DNA from: Pogostemon cablin | Lineage: Eukaryota > Streptophyta > Magnoliopsida > Lamiales > Lamiaceae | Direction: 5' to 3' | Length of the DNA stretch: 64,000 nucleotides | NCBI GenBank assembly: GCA_023678885.1 | Contig: CM042985.1 | Span: forward strand, 9,102,985-9,166,984 | Shown: positions 12,577 through 25,158 of the stretch, piece after piece | How positions within the stretch are numbered: the first letter of the stretch is position 1 | Layout of the letters: each line of letters begins with the position of its first letter | Notes under the pieces: generated by a model | What the model saw: the letters and a program-made list of their open reading frames with translations, nothing else | Database searches by the model: none | Told to the model about the DNA's origin: nothing | Translations under genes and position numbers: made by a program

Positions 12577-14095
12577 TTGGTTAAAAACTTAAAATTATGA
12601 AAAGTTCAATTTTACTTTAAAATGAAATTTGCTTATAGTGGACGTAAATTAATTATTAGGTGTCATAAGGAAAAAAGGGACTTGTATAGTTTTAGGGGTT
12701 CCTTTACTTTAATGTGTTTTTCTTTCAACTCATTGTAATCATTAATCATCCAATGTATGACTCTCTAGTGGTTTGCTTCTTGCTAAAGGTGGATTCTCTT
12801 CATCTTTTAACTATTTGGAAACCCCAAATGTGATGTAAGAGTTTCATACTAATCTTTAATATGTGATTAATTTGTCAATGATTGAAAAAAAAAATGGAAC
12901 TCGAATTAAATAAGAGAGAGATACAAGAAAAAAAAAAAACCAATTGCTGAATTGTTAATCTCTCTTTATATATCTTATTTTAAAAACCACTCGATCTCCC
13001 AACTATATACACTTACAAATATGTAAAATTAATAGTTAAAAATGAGTATTGATTTGAGTATGGTACTGTAAAGTTCATCCAATTTTTTTGCACCACCTTC
13101 GTATGTTATCTCCTATACTTATTTAGTTATACGCATGATTGACGCGTAAGAGATGTAACTATATATTCTACTAATGATATATAAGTACTTCAAGAAAAAA
13201 AATTCTCATCTTTTTTAAATGTCTCATTTAATAGTGTAACATGGAAGATATACAACAATTTGCTATACAAGACAAAAAAATCAATGTTATTGAAGACCAA
13301 CTTAAAAGTAGTATAATAAAGTTATTGTAGAGGGGAGTTTTTTGGAATATGGAATGGTGGCTACTTTAGAAAGTGGGGTAATGTTGATTGATGTAGTCTT
13401 CAAATCATACAAGAAGCACTTAGCTATCCCATGGGACCATGTAATAAAATTCTAAAATAGTGCCCAATCTATTATATTTGGTGGCGCAACGTGGATTCAA
13501 CATTATCACTCAAAATATAATAAAATATGTTTAACCTTTTAGTTGAGCCTGCTTTCCATTGTTGTGAATTAATCTAATCGACAATATGTGCACAAAGATA
13601 TGGTGTACATGCCCTTCTACGGGATAAGAAATTCTAGTGGATTGCATTATCAGTATTTAATTCAACCCATGGTATAAAGATACTCGAATGGACACATAAT
13701 GTTCTTATCGTTTTAATTTTTTAATTACTTTTTTTATGACCCTATAATTATATAGAAGTGAATTATTCTTTAGTAGAATTTAATTCTTGAGAGAATTAAT
13801 TAGCGAATCTCAAATTATATGCCATCAAAGTTTGACCATTTTATATATTAACTTGTTTTTTTAAAGAGTCGTGTGAAACTTGAAATGATTTTTGTGAAAT
13901 GAATAAAAAGTAATAATTTTTATAATAAATAATGATACTCAATTAATGAAAGGTGATTACGTTATTAGGAATTATTTTATAATCAATTTATAGTATAAAT
14001 GAAATGTGATAATTATATCTTTGATAAAAAAGTGATAATTAATTATAAATACATGAAAAGAGTGATAATTAATTACAAATACATGAAAAGGTCTC
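12577..14095. other. 3' flank of the MYB gene and gene-free DNA
   Basis: The first 200-300 bases are probably the MYB 3' UTR. A small tandem copy of about 30 bp (GTGATAATTAATTA...) lies near 14030-14090. No other gene is seen. Confidence 0.4.
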
Positions 14096-15899
14096 TGATG
14101 CGCGTTTTCTTTGCACGCAAAATTAATCCCCAAGTATTAAGGATATCAGTTGTAGTTTAAACAAGCGACCAAGTAAAATATCGAACCCAAAGGACGGCGT
14201 ATTATTAATTTAATTATTTACTAAATTAATTAAGATGAAGGGAGTTGTGGAATTAATTATCAATTACTAAACAATTAATTAAAATAATAATAAAATAAAC
14301 ACTTGAAGAATACGAATATGACTCAAGAATGGAGAATAAATAGATCTAGGGTAATCCAGTTTTACTACTTAACTTCCCTCTTAAGTGCAAACTGACTTTG
14401 CCTTTTGGACTATGGATGCATCATTAAACCATGCAAATCTACTCTATAAACACAAGTAAATATGCGTGTAACACATGTGAATAACCTCGGAGCAAGATAT
14501 ATAATTTTACCCCCTTTCTAGGTACTATCAGTATCAATTATTTCCTCCTAGGATTAGTACTCTAACCCAATATGATCTCCCTTTATAGGTACTATAAAAT
14601 TACCCTCTTTATCCTGCTTACTAACTCGAATTCAGTTCAATTAATAAACATTCATATATGATAGTTATAATGAAGTTTTTGAGTCCCCTCACTTAGAATC
14701 ATAATTCTGTTCAGCGGTGAATGCACTCAATCTACAACCAAGATATATATTCAGACTCTATATACCAATTGAAGATGCACAAAACGACCCTGAATATGGA
14801 TTAAGAAAGCACAATCATATATAAAATCAATCGACAAGTAGTGTTGTACGGAGGACACACAAGAGAATTTAATTAATTCATAAAACTTTCAAAATCATAG
14901 ATCTACCAAAGCGGTTCTAGCCCATGATATTGCGAAGAACAATCATGGGGGTTGGATAGATCTTACCCATATGTCTGAAAAATACAAGATAAATTAGAAA
15001 ACGAATAAACCCTAGATGTGGGCGTCATCGCATCCTTCTCATTCTTGAATCATCCTCTTGGTTCTTCTCTTGATTTCACAGACGAATCTTCAAAGTGATG
15101 GATGGATGAAGGAAAGGATGTAGATGATGGTTGGGGGGTGATCCCCCTTGTGGGGTATAGTATTGTGTTGTGGCTTTCTCTTCTCACAATGAATAATAAT
15201 GTAAAATATATATAGGTGTGAGAAGGGGATTAAATAAGAAAATAAAAGATATGGGTGAATTATGGAGGATTATGTGATAAGGAGATTAATTGTGCTCTAA
15301 GAAATTAGTAATGTTCGGAAATTTTTAGAAATTCTCGAAAATTCTCTGGCAGCTGCGCGACTTCACGATCTTGAGAATAATTTCCTCTTAAAAACTTCGA
15401 TTTAAGTAATTCTTGCACTCACACAATCCTCTATTCCTTGGCTTTTTATCAATATAAAGAACTCAGAAAAGTTCTAAGATTTAAAGGTATAACAAGCCAT
15501 GTAAAGTAGCACAACCATTCTGTTCGGCACAGCTCTCACGATGTCACCATTTTATCACAACTCTCTTTTTTGGATCCTGATTAGGTGTTCTTTACACCAA
15601 AACGATCATATCTTCTGTGGCTTTCCAATCATGTATCACACTTTCAGTTTAGAGCTCCACACGAATACAGAAAAATTACACAAGTTGGACGTACGTTTTT
15701 CAGTATTCATACACAAGTTGCACATTTTCTCCAACTTTTCAATTTTAATCCCTTTTCCACTTAAAACACAATAAAACACCTCAAGCGCACCTTTTTCTCA
15801 CATATATTGAATATAAGACACTTGTGCTAATATATAACAACAATTTTCATAAAAAATATGTTAGATTGGACACTAAAACACGTTTATTTTCACTCATTA
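14096..15899. mobile_element. Probable solo LTR of a Tat/Athila-like Gypsy element
   Basis: The segment begins TGATGCGCG and is flanked by GTCTC at 14091-14095 and 15900-15904. Removing it joins the flanks into a continuous run ending in TCTGTGAGATGG, as expected for an insertion. Its non-coding content (CAAGCGACCAAGTAAAATAT..., CCCAAAGGACGGC) resembles long LTRs of plant Tat/Athila elements. The 3' end reads TCATTA rather than a clear CA, so the right border is less certain. There is no second LTR or internal region next to it. Confidence 0.6.
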
Positions 15900-16230
15900 G
15901 TCTCTCTGTGAGATGGTCTCGATCAAGAATGAAAATATCAATATCATTAAAAATATCGGTACTTCAAATTTACGAATATATTGATGGATATATTGAATAT
16001 CATATCGATATCGATAAAAATTTAAAAAATCATGGAAACTTGAAAAAAGAAGAAGAAGAAAATCAATTAATTAACTTTTCAATATATATTATAGGGTTAG
16101 TAGCTAATAGGTAAAAAAGAAAACATATATTTAACATGAGAAACAAAGTTGACTTAACAATACTAATAACTACAATTTAATGCACATAATTGCCACATTT
16201 ACCCTTATACTTAAATGGAATGCTTTTTGA

Positions 16231-16233
<3 letters not shown>
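15900..16233. other. Gene-free spacer
   Basis: Contains GATATAT/CGATATCGAT-rich sequence of the kind found in plant MITEs, but no paired termini. Confidence 0.35.

Positions 16234-16306
<73 letters not shown>
16234..16306. repeat. (TA)n microsatellite
   Basis: About 73 bp of alternating AT. Confidence 0.95.
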
Positions 16307-16308
<2 letters not shown>

Positions 16309-16451
16309 CAAAAATAAAAATTGTTTTAGTATAAAAATTCACATTTAATTCTAATATCTACTAAAATTATTTCATTTAATATGGATTTTTTCAAAGTTCT
16401 GTTATTCTTATTTAATTTCAAATATTTAAAAAATATTTTAAACGTTTTTTA

Positions 16452-16560
16452 TTTATAATAATTACGTTGCACACAAACTTTTATGCTGCACATAATGCTG
16501 AAATAGTTATTGTGTTCAGCGTTATGTGCAGCATAAAAGTTTGTGTGCAATATAATTATC
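16452..16560. repeat. Long imperfect palindrome with GCTGCACATAA arms
   Basis: TTGCACACAAACTTTTATGC near 16468 is matched in reverse by GCATAAAAGTTTGTGTGCAA near 16530, and the arms extend into AT-rich sequence on both sides with a short spacer. The transcript or single strand could fold into a long hairpin. Repeated GTGCAGC motifs continue to about 16960. Confidence 0.8.
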
Positions 16561-17734
16561 ATGTAAATAAATAAAAAATATTATGTGCAGCGTAAATATT
16601 ATGTTAACTTTAATGTTCTATGCAGCGTAAATATTGATATGTGGTTTATATATGAATAAAAAAATATTTTGTGCAGTCTAAACGTTATGTGAATCATTAA
16701 TGTTCTGTGCAGTGCAAATGTCATGTGAATAAAAAAAGTATTTTGTTAATATGCAAATGTTATATGAATCGTAAGTGTTATGTGCAGCAAAAAATATTTT
16801 GTACAAAATAAAAATTTGTGTGCAGTAAACATTAATATTATGTACTGCAAAAATATTATATGAACGTATTTTAAAAAATTGCTTTGTGAATGTAAATTAA
16901 TATTATGTAATGCAAAAAAAATGATGAGTTAATTTCATAAAAAAAACGATTAGATATTTTAGGTAAGATCACATTTTCTTATTTTAAATTATAAATTATA
17001 ATTAGGGGTATATTAGGCATATGGTTAGATTATTTGTATCGCATAGTAATGTTTTAAATTGAATGTACTTGAGGACAATAATGTTCAATAATGTGTATGT
17101 GCTAACAATTATTCTGATATTATAACTAATTTTAACATATATATACACTTTATAATTTCAATAAAACTCATAACACATAATAAGCAAATCAATAACAACA
17201 TATTTAAATAGTCTGGAGTCATACAATAATTACTACTTATTGTTTAATACATAATAATTAATATCAAAATGATGATGGAAAATTTCTAACAATGCCACTT
17301 TCAATACATCTTTTTTAAAAATGACACCTACAATAATATATATTTTTTTAAATGCCACATTTTAATTTTTTTGGACCCAAATATATAACCCTTCACTCAC
17401 ATAAAGTCCATTATCTCTTCTCACTCTATCATTCTTCTTAAAAAAATTTAAAGATTTAAAAGGCAACCATACGAGGAAAGCGACAACGGCACAACACAAC
17501 CCAATATGAATCTAGGTTAGTAAATCTTACAATTTGAGTTTCATAAACTAAATTTAGGTTTTTGTGAAAATAAACATGTGAATTATGTTGGGATGATGTT
17601 ATTTTGGTATTTGATTAGATGAATAAGAATTTTTATATCACTTGACGTATTTAGAATATTGATTAACAAATATATTATGAATATTTTGATAAAAATCTAA
17701 ACTTAGAAATCACAATTTGCGAAGAGTTGCGTGA
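16561..17734. other. Gene-free region with scattered GTGCAG motifs
   Basis: Motifs such as TTATGTGCAGC recur from 16561 to about 16960. They resemble the GTGTGCAGC motif in the Mutator-like elements at 38639 and 49626. From about 17270 the sequence may be the 5' end of the MULE whose transposase follows, but I could not pair a terminus. Confidence 0.35.
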
Positions 17735-18145
17735 CAGGTTGTGTGTAAGGTCGCACGCACCTTCAGTAAGTAGTCACTTATAAGTCGCACGAATAGTTGC
17801 TTGAACAGTCACTAGTAGGTCGCGTAGTTAGTTGCATGGTTTGGTCGCATGAATGGTCGCGCACATGATTGCTTGATTAGTCACGTGAGTAGTCGCACGC
17901 ATGCATGGTCACTTAGTTAGTCGCGTGTATGGTCGTATGAGCAGTCGCGTGCGTGATCACTTGATTAGTAGTGTGAATAGTCTCACGCATGCATGGTCGC
18001 TTGCTTAGTCGCGTTTATGGTCGCATGTGTTGTGGCGTGCATAGTTGTTTGAGTAGTCGTGCATGGTCGCGTGAGTAGTCACGTGCATAGTCGCATGGTT
18101 GCATGTGTAGTTGCATGAATGATTGCTTGATTAGTCGTGTGAACA
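17735..18145. repeat. Degenerate minisatellite of (A)GTCGC(G/A)TG units
   Basis: Motifs such as AGTCGCATGAATGGTCGC and TAGTCGCGTG repeat many times in one orientation with irregular spacing over about 400 bp. No frame is conserved. It lies just upstream of the MULE transposase remnant and could be its 5' non-coding region. Confidence 0.75.
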
Positions 18146-18246
18146 TAATTTGTCAAGCATATAAACAAATGAGACTGCACGTAAATAACGTATATACAAT
18201 TTTTAAAGTTTTTTAATATTAGATATATATTTCAAATTTTAGATAA

Positions 18247-20081
18247 GATTTTTATTCTATGCCTTTGGGATGGAAAATGGTTACGTGATTCCGGTTAATG
18301 GAAATATGATGAAGAGGAAACCAAGTCAAAAATTGTGTGGGCAGATATAGACACAAATTATGAATAATTATTAGACAAAATATTTGATGTGACCAAAGTT
18401 AACAAAGGAAGTCATGACATTAAGATGTCATATTGATTTGGCTACAAATCAAATGGAATCGTGCCTCCTTGTCCAGTAAATAAGTTTTATGACGTGCAAC
18501 TGTTGTTAATGATGAATAAGAAATATCCATTTTTATTGCCCTTGTGTTTGGAAATTATTATGGCAAGTAGAATTTCAGAGATTTCTCCTAATCAGATTTT
18601 GACTAATTCATCAAGGAACACAATTCTACATGAGAATGTGATGATATTGGTGGTGGCATTCAGTTTGAATGTGATGCACCCAACAGTTGCGAGCATGATT
18701 TCTTTGAATCCGAAGAAGAAGATCGTGACCAAAATGAAAGGATCAATCTTGATGGGCCTATTCATGAGAACATTGATGTTGATGTCATTCCACCACCATC
18801 CTCGCAACTTTGTTCATGGATACCTCCAGAAATGTATAATCATGCAAGGTTAACAATACCTATTGAAGAGCAAGCCGGGGTTAGGTCAAGAAAATTGACA
18901 AAGATAGTGTCTATGTCTTCCAATACGAAGGCTAGCAGCTTTGGAGAATCTTCTCAGGGTGCTGCATCCAGTTTGTGGATTGGACGAACTTTTTTGGAAA
19001 AGGATGCACAAAGTCAAACGTCTGAGAACTTATTCAATGTCAAAGAATAAAGAATTCAAAGTTTGAAATCAGACAAATGACGATTAATTATGTGTTGTGT
19101 TGACCCAAAATGTAAATAGAGGTTACGAGGTAGTTATACGAAGCATACTACTACATGGGAGATGCGAAAATACAAAAGCGAGCATACTTATTCAGTAGAC
19201 ATCCTTAATGAAGGTCATTATCAAGCAACTAGTAAAACAGTTGGCAGTGTAGTTAAATTTAGGTTTGAGAATCCAACTCATTTTTATCCACCAGCTGCAA
19301 TAATTTCTGAGTTCAAGAATTGTTATGGTATCAAGATACCATAAAGTAAGGTATGGAGGGCAAGAGAAGCTGCCCTTGTATTAGTAAGTGGATCATCAGA
19401 GGAGTCTTATGCTAAGATTCCAAGATGGTTGTATTAGTTCAAGCATTGCAATCCGGGGACAATCACGGATATTGAAACTGATAGTCAAAATCATTTCAAG
19501 TACTGTTTCATTTATCTTGGTGCCTCTATACGTGGTTTCTTATCAAATATTTGTCCAGTTATTGCGATTGATGGGACATTTCTGAAGGAAAAGTATCATG
19601 GAACATTATTTATTGCATCCACATTGGATGGAAACAATCAAATTTATCCAATTACATATGGAATTGGAGATTCTGAAAATGATGCTTCTTGGCACTGGTT
19701 CCTATCTAGACTCCGCTATGCAATTGAAGATATTATTGAGTTGGTTTTTGTTTCTGATAGATACAAGTGTATTGAAAAAGCAGTGATTACAATCTTTCCT
19801 AATTCATTTAATGTCATTCATTTATAGCATTTCAAACAAAATGTGACAGCCAAGTTTAAAACTGTTAAAGTTGAGAGAATGCTTACATCAGTTACATATA
19901 GAGATGTTGAATATGCGTAACTAATGCATGAAATATGAGATGTATCAGAAGATGTGTACCAATACTTAACTGAGGGTGACTTAGAACTTAGATGGTCTCG
20001 AGTACGTATGCCAGCCCGAAGGTATAATATGGTGACCTCAAACATTGCTGAAAGCATGAACAGTCTTCTTCGAAAGGTGAG
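18247..20081 (+). pseudogene. MULE (MuDR-like) transposase pseudogene, main part
   Basis: MULE transposases cut and paste Mutator-like elements. Several frames together follow the family order. PCPVNKFYDVQLLLMMNKKY (about 18464-18523) is N-terminal. HTYSVDILNEGHYQATSK (about 19183-19236) fits the MuDR N-terminal transposase region. AIDGTFLKEKYHGTLF (about 19565-19612) starts the MULE catalytic domain, followed by IGDSENDASWHWFL and LVFVSDRYKCIEK, giving the two catalytic Asp positions (IDGTF and VSDRY). NIAESMNSLLRK ends the segment. The frame is broken by stops, for example after YGIKIP at 19342, and by several shifts, so it cannot make transposase. The reading is cut at 20081 by the LTR element and resumes at 25159. 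Confidence 0.85.
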
Positions 20082-21368
20082 TGTAAGCACTCGAATTTTA
20101 TTGCCTATTAAGGAAAAATATGTGGTAAATTAATGCAATAATTATCAATTAATTATTCGTTTATTAAGGGATTTAAATAAATAAATTCCTAAAATAGATT
20201 AATAAATAATTGATAATTAATTTAAAACCCAACAAATTAAGTAGGGTTTAAATTAAGTAAAGCTTGACCCCTAAGTTAAGTAAAGCATGGAAGGTTCCAG
20301 AATCAGGTCAAATTAAGCAATGACCAATCAAGTCGTGATATATTTGGAACGGCCCAAGCCCGCGGTACCAGGCCAAATCTATCTTGGACCAATCAGATTG
20401 CAAGTTATTTATGGGACATGCTCATCCTTCACCTATATAAGGAGCCCTTCTTCATTCACTCCAGACACACTTAAATACTTGAAGACATAAATGCTTTGAA
20501 GAGATCAAGAACACGAGCAGTGCTCCCTTGAGATCTTCAAGCATCTTCAAGTCAAGAACGGCAAACGATTCGGGATTAAGGTGCGGAGCCCCCTAAATCA
20601 AGCGTTCTTCATATACTGAGTTCTTCGGTGTTCTTCGCGCCAAGAACAGTATACGACCCGGGATTAAGGTGCTAAGCCCCCTAGATCGAGTGTTCTTCGG
20701 ATCAAGCACGTTTAATCCAAACAAAAGCTCGACGCTTCTGGATTAACGTTATAAAGTCCCAAATCTGAGTTCGGACAAGCTTCAATTGAAGATCCGACTC
20801 AACAGACACTGAAGCATCTGAAGACACAGACACTCTGAAGAGATTGAAACATGAGCAACGCTCCTCAGGATCTTCAAGACAAGAACGGAAAACGACCCGG
20901 GATTAAAGTGCTAAGCCCCCCAGATCGAGTATTTTGCATACATTAAGTTTTTCAGTGTTCTTCGAGACAAGAACAGTATACGACCCAGGATTAAGGTGCT
21001 GAGCCCCCCAGATCGAGTGTTTTCACATCAAATACGTTTAATACAAACAAAGACTCGACGCCTCTGGATAAACGTTACAAAGTCCTAAATTCGAGCTCGG
21101 ACAAGCTTCAATTGAAGATCCGACTCCACACACGCTGTCAACACAGTCAGCGTACACTCCAGTCAACAAAGTCAAAGTCAGCGCCGTCAACACAACCAGT
21201 CAAGTCAAGTCAAAGTCAAGTCAAAGCCACGTTGGTTCGAGAGAAGAATCAGAGGATTGATTGAGATTGTAACCCGCTTACATCTTTTTCAAATCAAATT
21301 CATCTGAAATTATCTTTGTACCCAATATTTGTATTTATTTCATTAAAAATACAATATTTGTTGTTACA
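20082..21368 (+). repeat. 5' LTR of the TR-GAG element
   Basis: Starts TGTAAGCACT and ends TTGTTACA. A CTATATAAGG TATA box lies near 20432-20441. Two diverged modules of roughly 330 bp (each with AAGAACGG, GGATTAAGGTGC and CAAGCTTCAATTGAAGATCC) lie in tandem inside the LTR. Confidence 0.9.
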
Positions 21369-21373
21369 AATTT

Positions 21374-21391
21374 TGGCACGCCCGGTGGGAC
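21374..21391 (+). other. Candidate primer binding site
   Basis: TGGCACGCCCGGTGGGAC lies five bases after the 5' LTR. It begins TGG as plant primer binding sites do, complementary to a tRNA CCA end. I could not name the tRNA. Confidence 0.6.
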
Positions 21392-21439
21392 AGTCTCTAC
21401 CTCTCATCTCTTCTCTCTACAAGCTCGAAGATACAAAGC

Positions 21440-22788
21440 ATGACTCCTCTCAGGATTGCAATAAGAAGACCTTCTACCTTGAAGCATTCAGAGCTGCAAA
21501 CTGAAGAGATTCAAAAGATAACTCCACTCAAGATTGCGATACGAAGGCCTGCAGCATCAAAGCCTCCAGAGTTGCAAACTGAAAAGGTTGGAGTCGTTAC
21601 AAGAAGTATTCCCGAAGGCTCCGTAGAGGCAAACCATATGGTGGGGATTACTCTCAACAAGTCATTGCACGGAGACAAGAGTGGTGAAAATGTTTCTACT
21701 TGCTTAACTCCTCGCTCCACGCCAAGCTTATCATCTACCTCAACTGAAGCTGCAGTGATGACGACAAGTGTTATGACCATTGAGGATCAACTCGCAAGTA
21801 TGATGAAAGCCATTGAAGGACTCAACAAGCACATGGAAGCTCAAGATTTAAAAATCTGCGAACTTATGAAGAAAATGGATAATGCGGAGACAAGCCATGC
21901 AAATAAGAAACAAGTTGAGGATGAACTTGAGGAGAAAGACTTGACGAAACATCATTCACCTGAAGAAAAGCCAGCTGAGGATAATATACAAGTTTCAACT
22001 GATGGAACGCTTCCTATCAACCAACTAAAGAATATCGTGATAAATACGATAAAAGATAAGTTTGAAAGGAGCTCCAAATCTTCTTCAACCTATGTCAAGC
22101 CATATACAAAGAGGATTGACAACTTGAGGATGCCAACTGACTACCAACCTCCCAAGTTTCAACAATTCGATGGCAAAGGCAATCCGAGACAACATGTGGC
22201 GCACTTCGTTGAGACATGCAATGATGCTGGGACCAATGGAGATCACATGGTGAGACAATTCGTCCGATCTTTAAGAGGAATGCCTTTGATTGGTACATCG
22301 ACTTGGAAGCCAACTCCATTGACAGTTGGGGGCAAATGGAAAAAGTATTCCTCAACCGCTTCTATAGCACACGAAGAATTGTTAGCATGATGGAGCTAAC
22401 AAATACTCGTCAAAGGGATGAAGAATATGTCATCGACTACATCAATAGATGGAGGAGTCTAAGTCTCAATTGCAAAGAAAGGCTATCAAAAACTTTAGCT
22501 ATAGAAATGTGCATTCAAGGGATGCAATGGAATCTTAGCTACATACTCCAAGGAATTCGGCCTAAAACTTTTGAAGAGTTGGCTTCAAGAGCTCACGACA
22601 TGGAGTTAAGCCTGACATCAAATAACATCGAATGGCCGTCTATTCAAGACTCTTACGAGTTTGAATACATGTCCTTCGATGAGCCTTTGGAGGAGGAACC
22701 ACAAACAAAGGCTGTAGTTTCTATAAAGATTAACAGAAATGAAGTTGAAGCAAGAGAAAATAGTGCATCCCAAGATTGGGGGCAATAA
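21440..22788 (+). pseudogene. Gag-like retrotransposon protein, frameshifted
   Basis: Gag coats retrotransposon RNA in the cytoplasm. From ATG 21440 a 316-residue frame runs to 22390. An overlapping frame, +1 relative to it, runs to 22788. Homology-like text switches frame near 22278, by a stretch of purines, which points to loss of a single base there. The N-terminal part has two tandem copies of a TPL(R/K)IAIRRP...ELQTE motif (about residues 2-50) and a charged coiled-coil-like region. The second part has the plant retrotransposon gag domain (SWGQMEKVFLNRFYS, YVIDYINRWRSLSLNC, GIRPKTFEELASRAHDME). No zinc knuckle was seen. Whether the shift reflects mutation, or programmed shifting, cannot be decided here; mutation is more likely. 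Confidence 0.8.
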
Positions 22789-22805
22789 ACTGTTGATAAA
22801 TCAAG

Positions 22806-23600
22806 ACAAAGCTCCTTGACACGAGCTAAAACTGTCTGCATTACGCTCCTTGATACGAGCTTAAACTATCTAAAATCTTTCAAGTCAAAGCTCCTTGTCA
22901 CGAGCTAAAACTGCCTGCATTACGCTCCTTGATATGAGCTTAAACTATCTAAAATCTTTCAAGTCAAAGCTCCTTGACACGAGCTAAAACTGTCTGCATT
23001 ACGCTCCTTGATACAAGCTTAAACTATCTAAAATCTTTCAAGTCAAAGCTCCTTGTCACGAGCTAAAACTGCCTGCATTACGCTCCTTGATGTGAGCTTA
23101 AACTATCTAAAATCATCAAGTCACGCTCCTTGATATGAGCTTAAACTATCTAAAATCCTCAAGTCATGCTCATTGATACGAGCCTAAACTATCTAACACA
23201 AATCAAATTCAAGGCTCCTCGATACGAGCGAAAACTATCCACACTATACTCCTTGATATGAGTATTAACTGTCCACACATCAAATCATATCTCCTTGAGA
23301 AGAGAAAATTCTCTACATGTTCGATACTCCTTGATATGAGTATAAACTGTCTACACATCAAGTCAAATCTCCTTGGGAAGAGAATAAACTCTCTACACAT
23401 AAAGCTCCTCGGCACGAGCGAAAACTGTTCACACAATACTCCTCGACACGAGTGAAAAATATCAACACAGGGCTCCTTGATACGAGTATAAACTGTCTAC
23501 AAGTTCAAATTCAAGACTCATTGACACGAGTATAAACTGTCAGCAAATTCAAATTCAATGCTCCATGACGCATGAGCCTAAACTGTATGTTACTCCTGGC
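22806..23600 (+). repeat. Internal tandem repeats, about 40/80 bp
   Basis: Units of CTCCTTGA(C/T)A(C/T)GAGC...AAACT recur about every 40 bp. At 22806-23120 they form a clear 80 bp higher-order period, then decay toward 23600. They fill the place where pol would be in a full Gypsy-type element. No frame is kept. Confidence 0.9.
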
Positions 23601-23837
23601 CCGCATGAGTATAAAATATGTACGGCACCCCCCATTCAAATCAAATAATGTCTCTTGAACTACGTTTTGACTTGATCCTCTTCAAAGAGATACGTAGGCA
23701 GCTTAGCACTTCACTAAGTTCAGTCATAATTCAGGCTATTCATATCAAGTTGGTGAAGCAAGCAATAAAATTCAATCATATTGATCAAGAATGGATTATC
23801 GCAATTTGTTCACTTCAACACAAAGGCGTCCGTGAAC

Positions 23838-23855
23838 AAAATGCGAGGGGGCATT
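23838..23855 (+). other. Polypurine tract before the 3' LTR
   Basis: AAAATGCGAGGGGGCATT immediately precedes the TG of the 3' LTR. Its purine-rich core is the expected plus-strand priming site. Confidence 0.7.
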
Positions 23856-25158
23856 TGTAAGCACTTGAATTTTATTGCCTATTAAGGGAAAATATGTGGC
23901 AAATTAATGCAATAATTATCAATTAATTATTTATTTATTAAGGGATTTAAATAAATAAATTCCTAAAGTAGATTAATAAATAATTGATAATTAATTTAAA
24001 ACCCAACAAATTAAGTAGGGTTTAAATTAAGTAAAGCTTGACCCCTAAGTTAAGTAAAGCATGGAAGGTTCCAGAATCAGGTCAAATTAAGCAATGACCA
24101 ATCAAGTCGTGATATATTTGGAACGGCCCAAGCCCGCGGTACCAGGCCAAATCTATCTTGGACCAATCAGATTGCAAGTTATTTATGGGACATGCTCATC
24201 CTTCACCTATATAAGGAGCCCTCCTTCATTCACTCCAGACACACTCAAATACTTGAAGACATAAACGCTCTAAAGAGATCAAGAACACGAGCAGTGCTCC
24301 CTTGAGATTTTCAAGCATCTTCAAGTCAAGAACGACAAACGATTCGGGATTAAGGTGCGGAGCCCCCTAAATCAAGCGTTCTTCATATACTGAGTTCTTT
24401 GGTGTTCTTCGCGCCAAGAACAGTATACGACCCAGGATTAAGGTGCTAAGCCCCCCAGATCGAGTGTTCTTCGGATCAAGCACGTTTAATCCAAACAAAG
24501 GCTCGACGCTTCTGGATTAACGTTATAAAGTCCCAAATCCGAGTTCGGACAAGCTTCAACTGAAGATCCGACTCAACAGACACTGAAGCATCTGAAGACA
24601 CAGACACTCTGAAGAGATTGAAACACGAGCAACGCTCCTCAGGATCTTCAAGACAAGAACGGCAAACGACCCGGGATTAAAGTGCTAAGCCCCCCAGATC
24701 GAGTATTTTGCATACATTAAGTTCTTCAGTGTTCTTCGAGACAAGAACAGTATACGACCCAGGATTAAGGTGCTGAGCCCCCCAGATCGAGTGTTTTCAC
24801 ATCAAATACGTTTAATCCAAACAAAGGCTCGACGCCCCTGGATAAACGTTACAAAGTCCTAAATTCGAGCTCGGACAAGTTTCAATTGAAGATCCGACTC
24901 CACACACGCTGTCAACACAGTCAGTGTACACTCCAGTCAACAAAGTCAAAGTCAGCGCAGTCAACAAAGTCAGCGCCGTCAACACAACCAGTCAAGTCAA
25001 GTCAAAGTCAAGTCAAAGCCACGTTGGTTCGAGAGAAGAATTAGAGGATTGATTGAGATTGTAACCCGCTTACATCTTTTTCAAATCAAATTCATCTGAA
25101 ATTATCTTTGTACCCAATATTTGTATTTATTTCATTATAAATACAATATTTGTTGTTA
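23856..25158 (+). repeat. 3' LTR of the TR-GAG element
   Basis: It matches the 5' LTR closely. It has an extra copy of an AGTCAACAAAGTCAGCGC-type unit near 24960. It stops at TTGTTA without the terminal CA, and no GTGAG follows, so a short deletion probably removed the junction. Confidence 0.88.

Larger units (their letters stand above)
20082..25158 (+). mobile_element. Non-autonomous LTR retrotransposon with gag only (TR-GAG type)
   Basis: Two near-identical LTRs (20082-21368 and 23856-25158) begin TGTAAGCACT. The 5' LTR ends TTGTTACA, making TGTAA...TTACA. Between them lie a primer-binding-site candidate, a frameshifted gag-like frame, a 0.8 kb tandem repeat block and a polypurine tract. 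No protease, reverse transcriptase, RNase H or integrase frame is present, so it depends on another element. About a dozen substitutions separate the first 460 bp of the two LTRs, which suggests a fairly recent insertion. It sits inside a MULE transposase pseudogene. The left flank is GTGAG, but no copy is seen on the right, where the LTR also lacks its last CA. Confidence 0.88.

Noticed and set aside
22806..23600. CRISPR-like array of spaced repeats
   Set aside because: Units are contiguous tandem repeats inside a plant retrotransposon, with no unique spacers.
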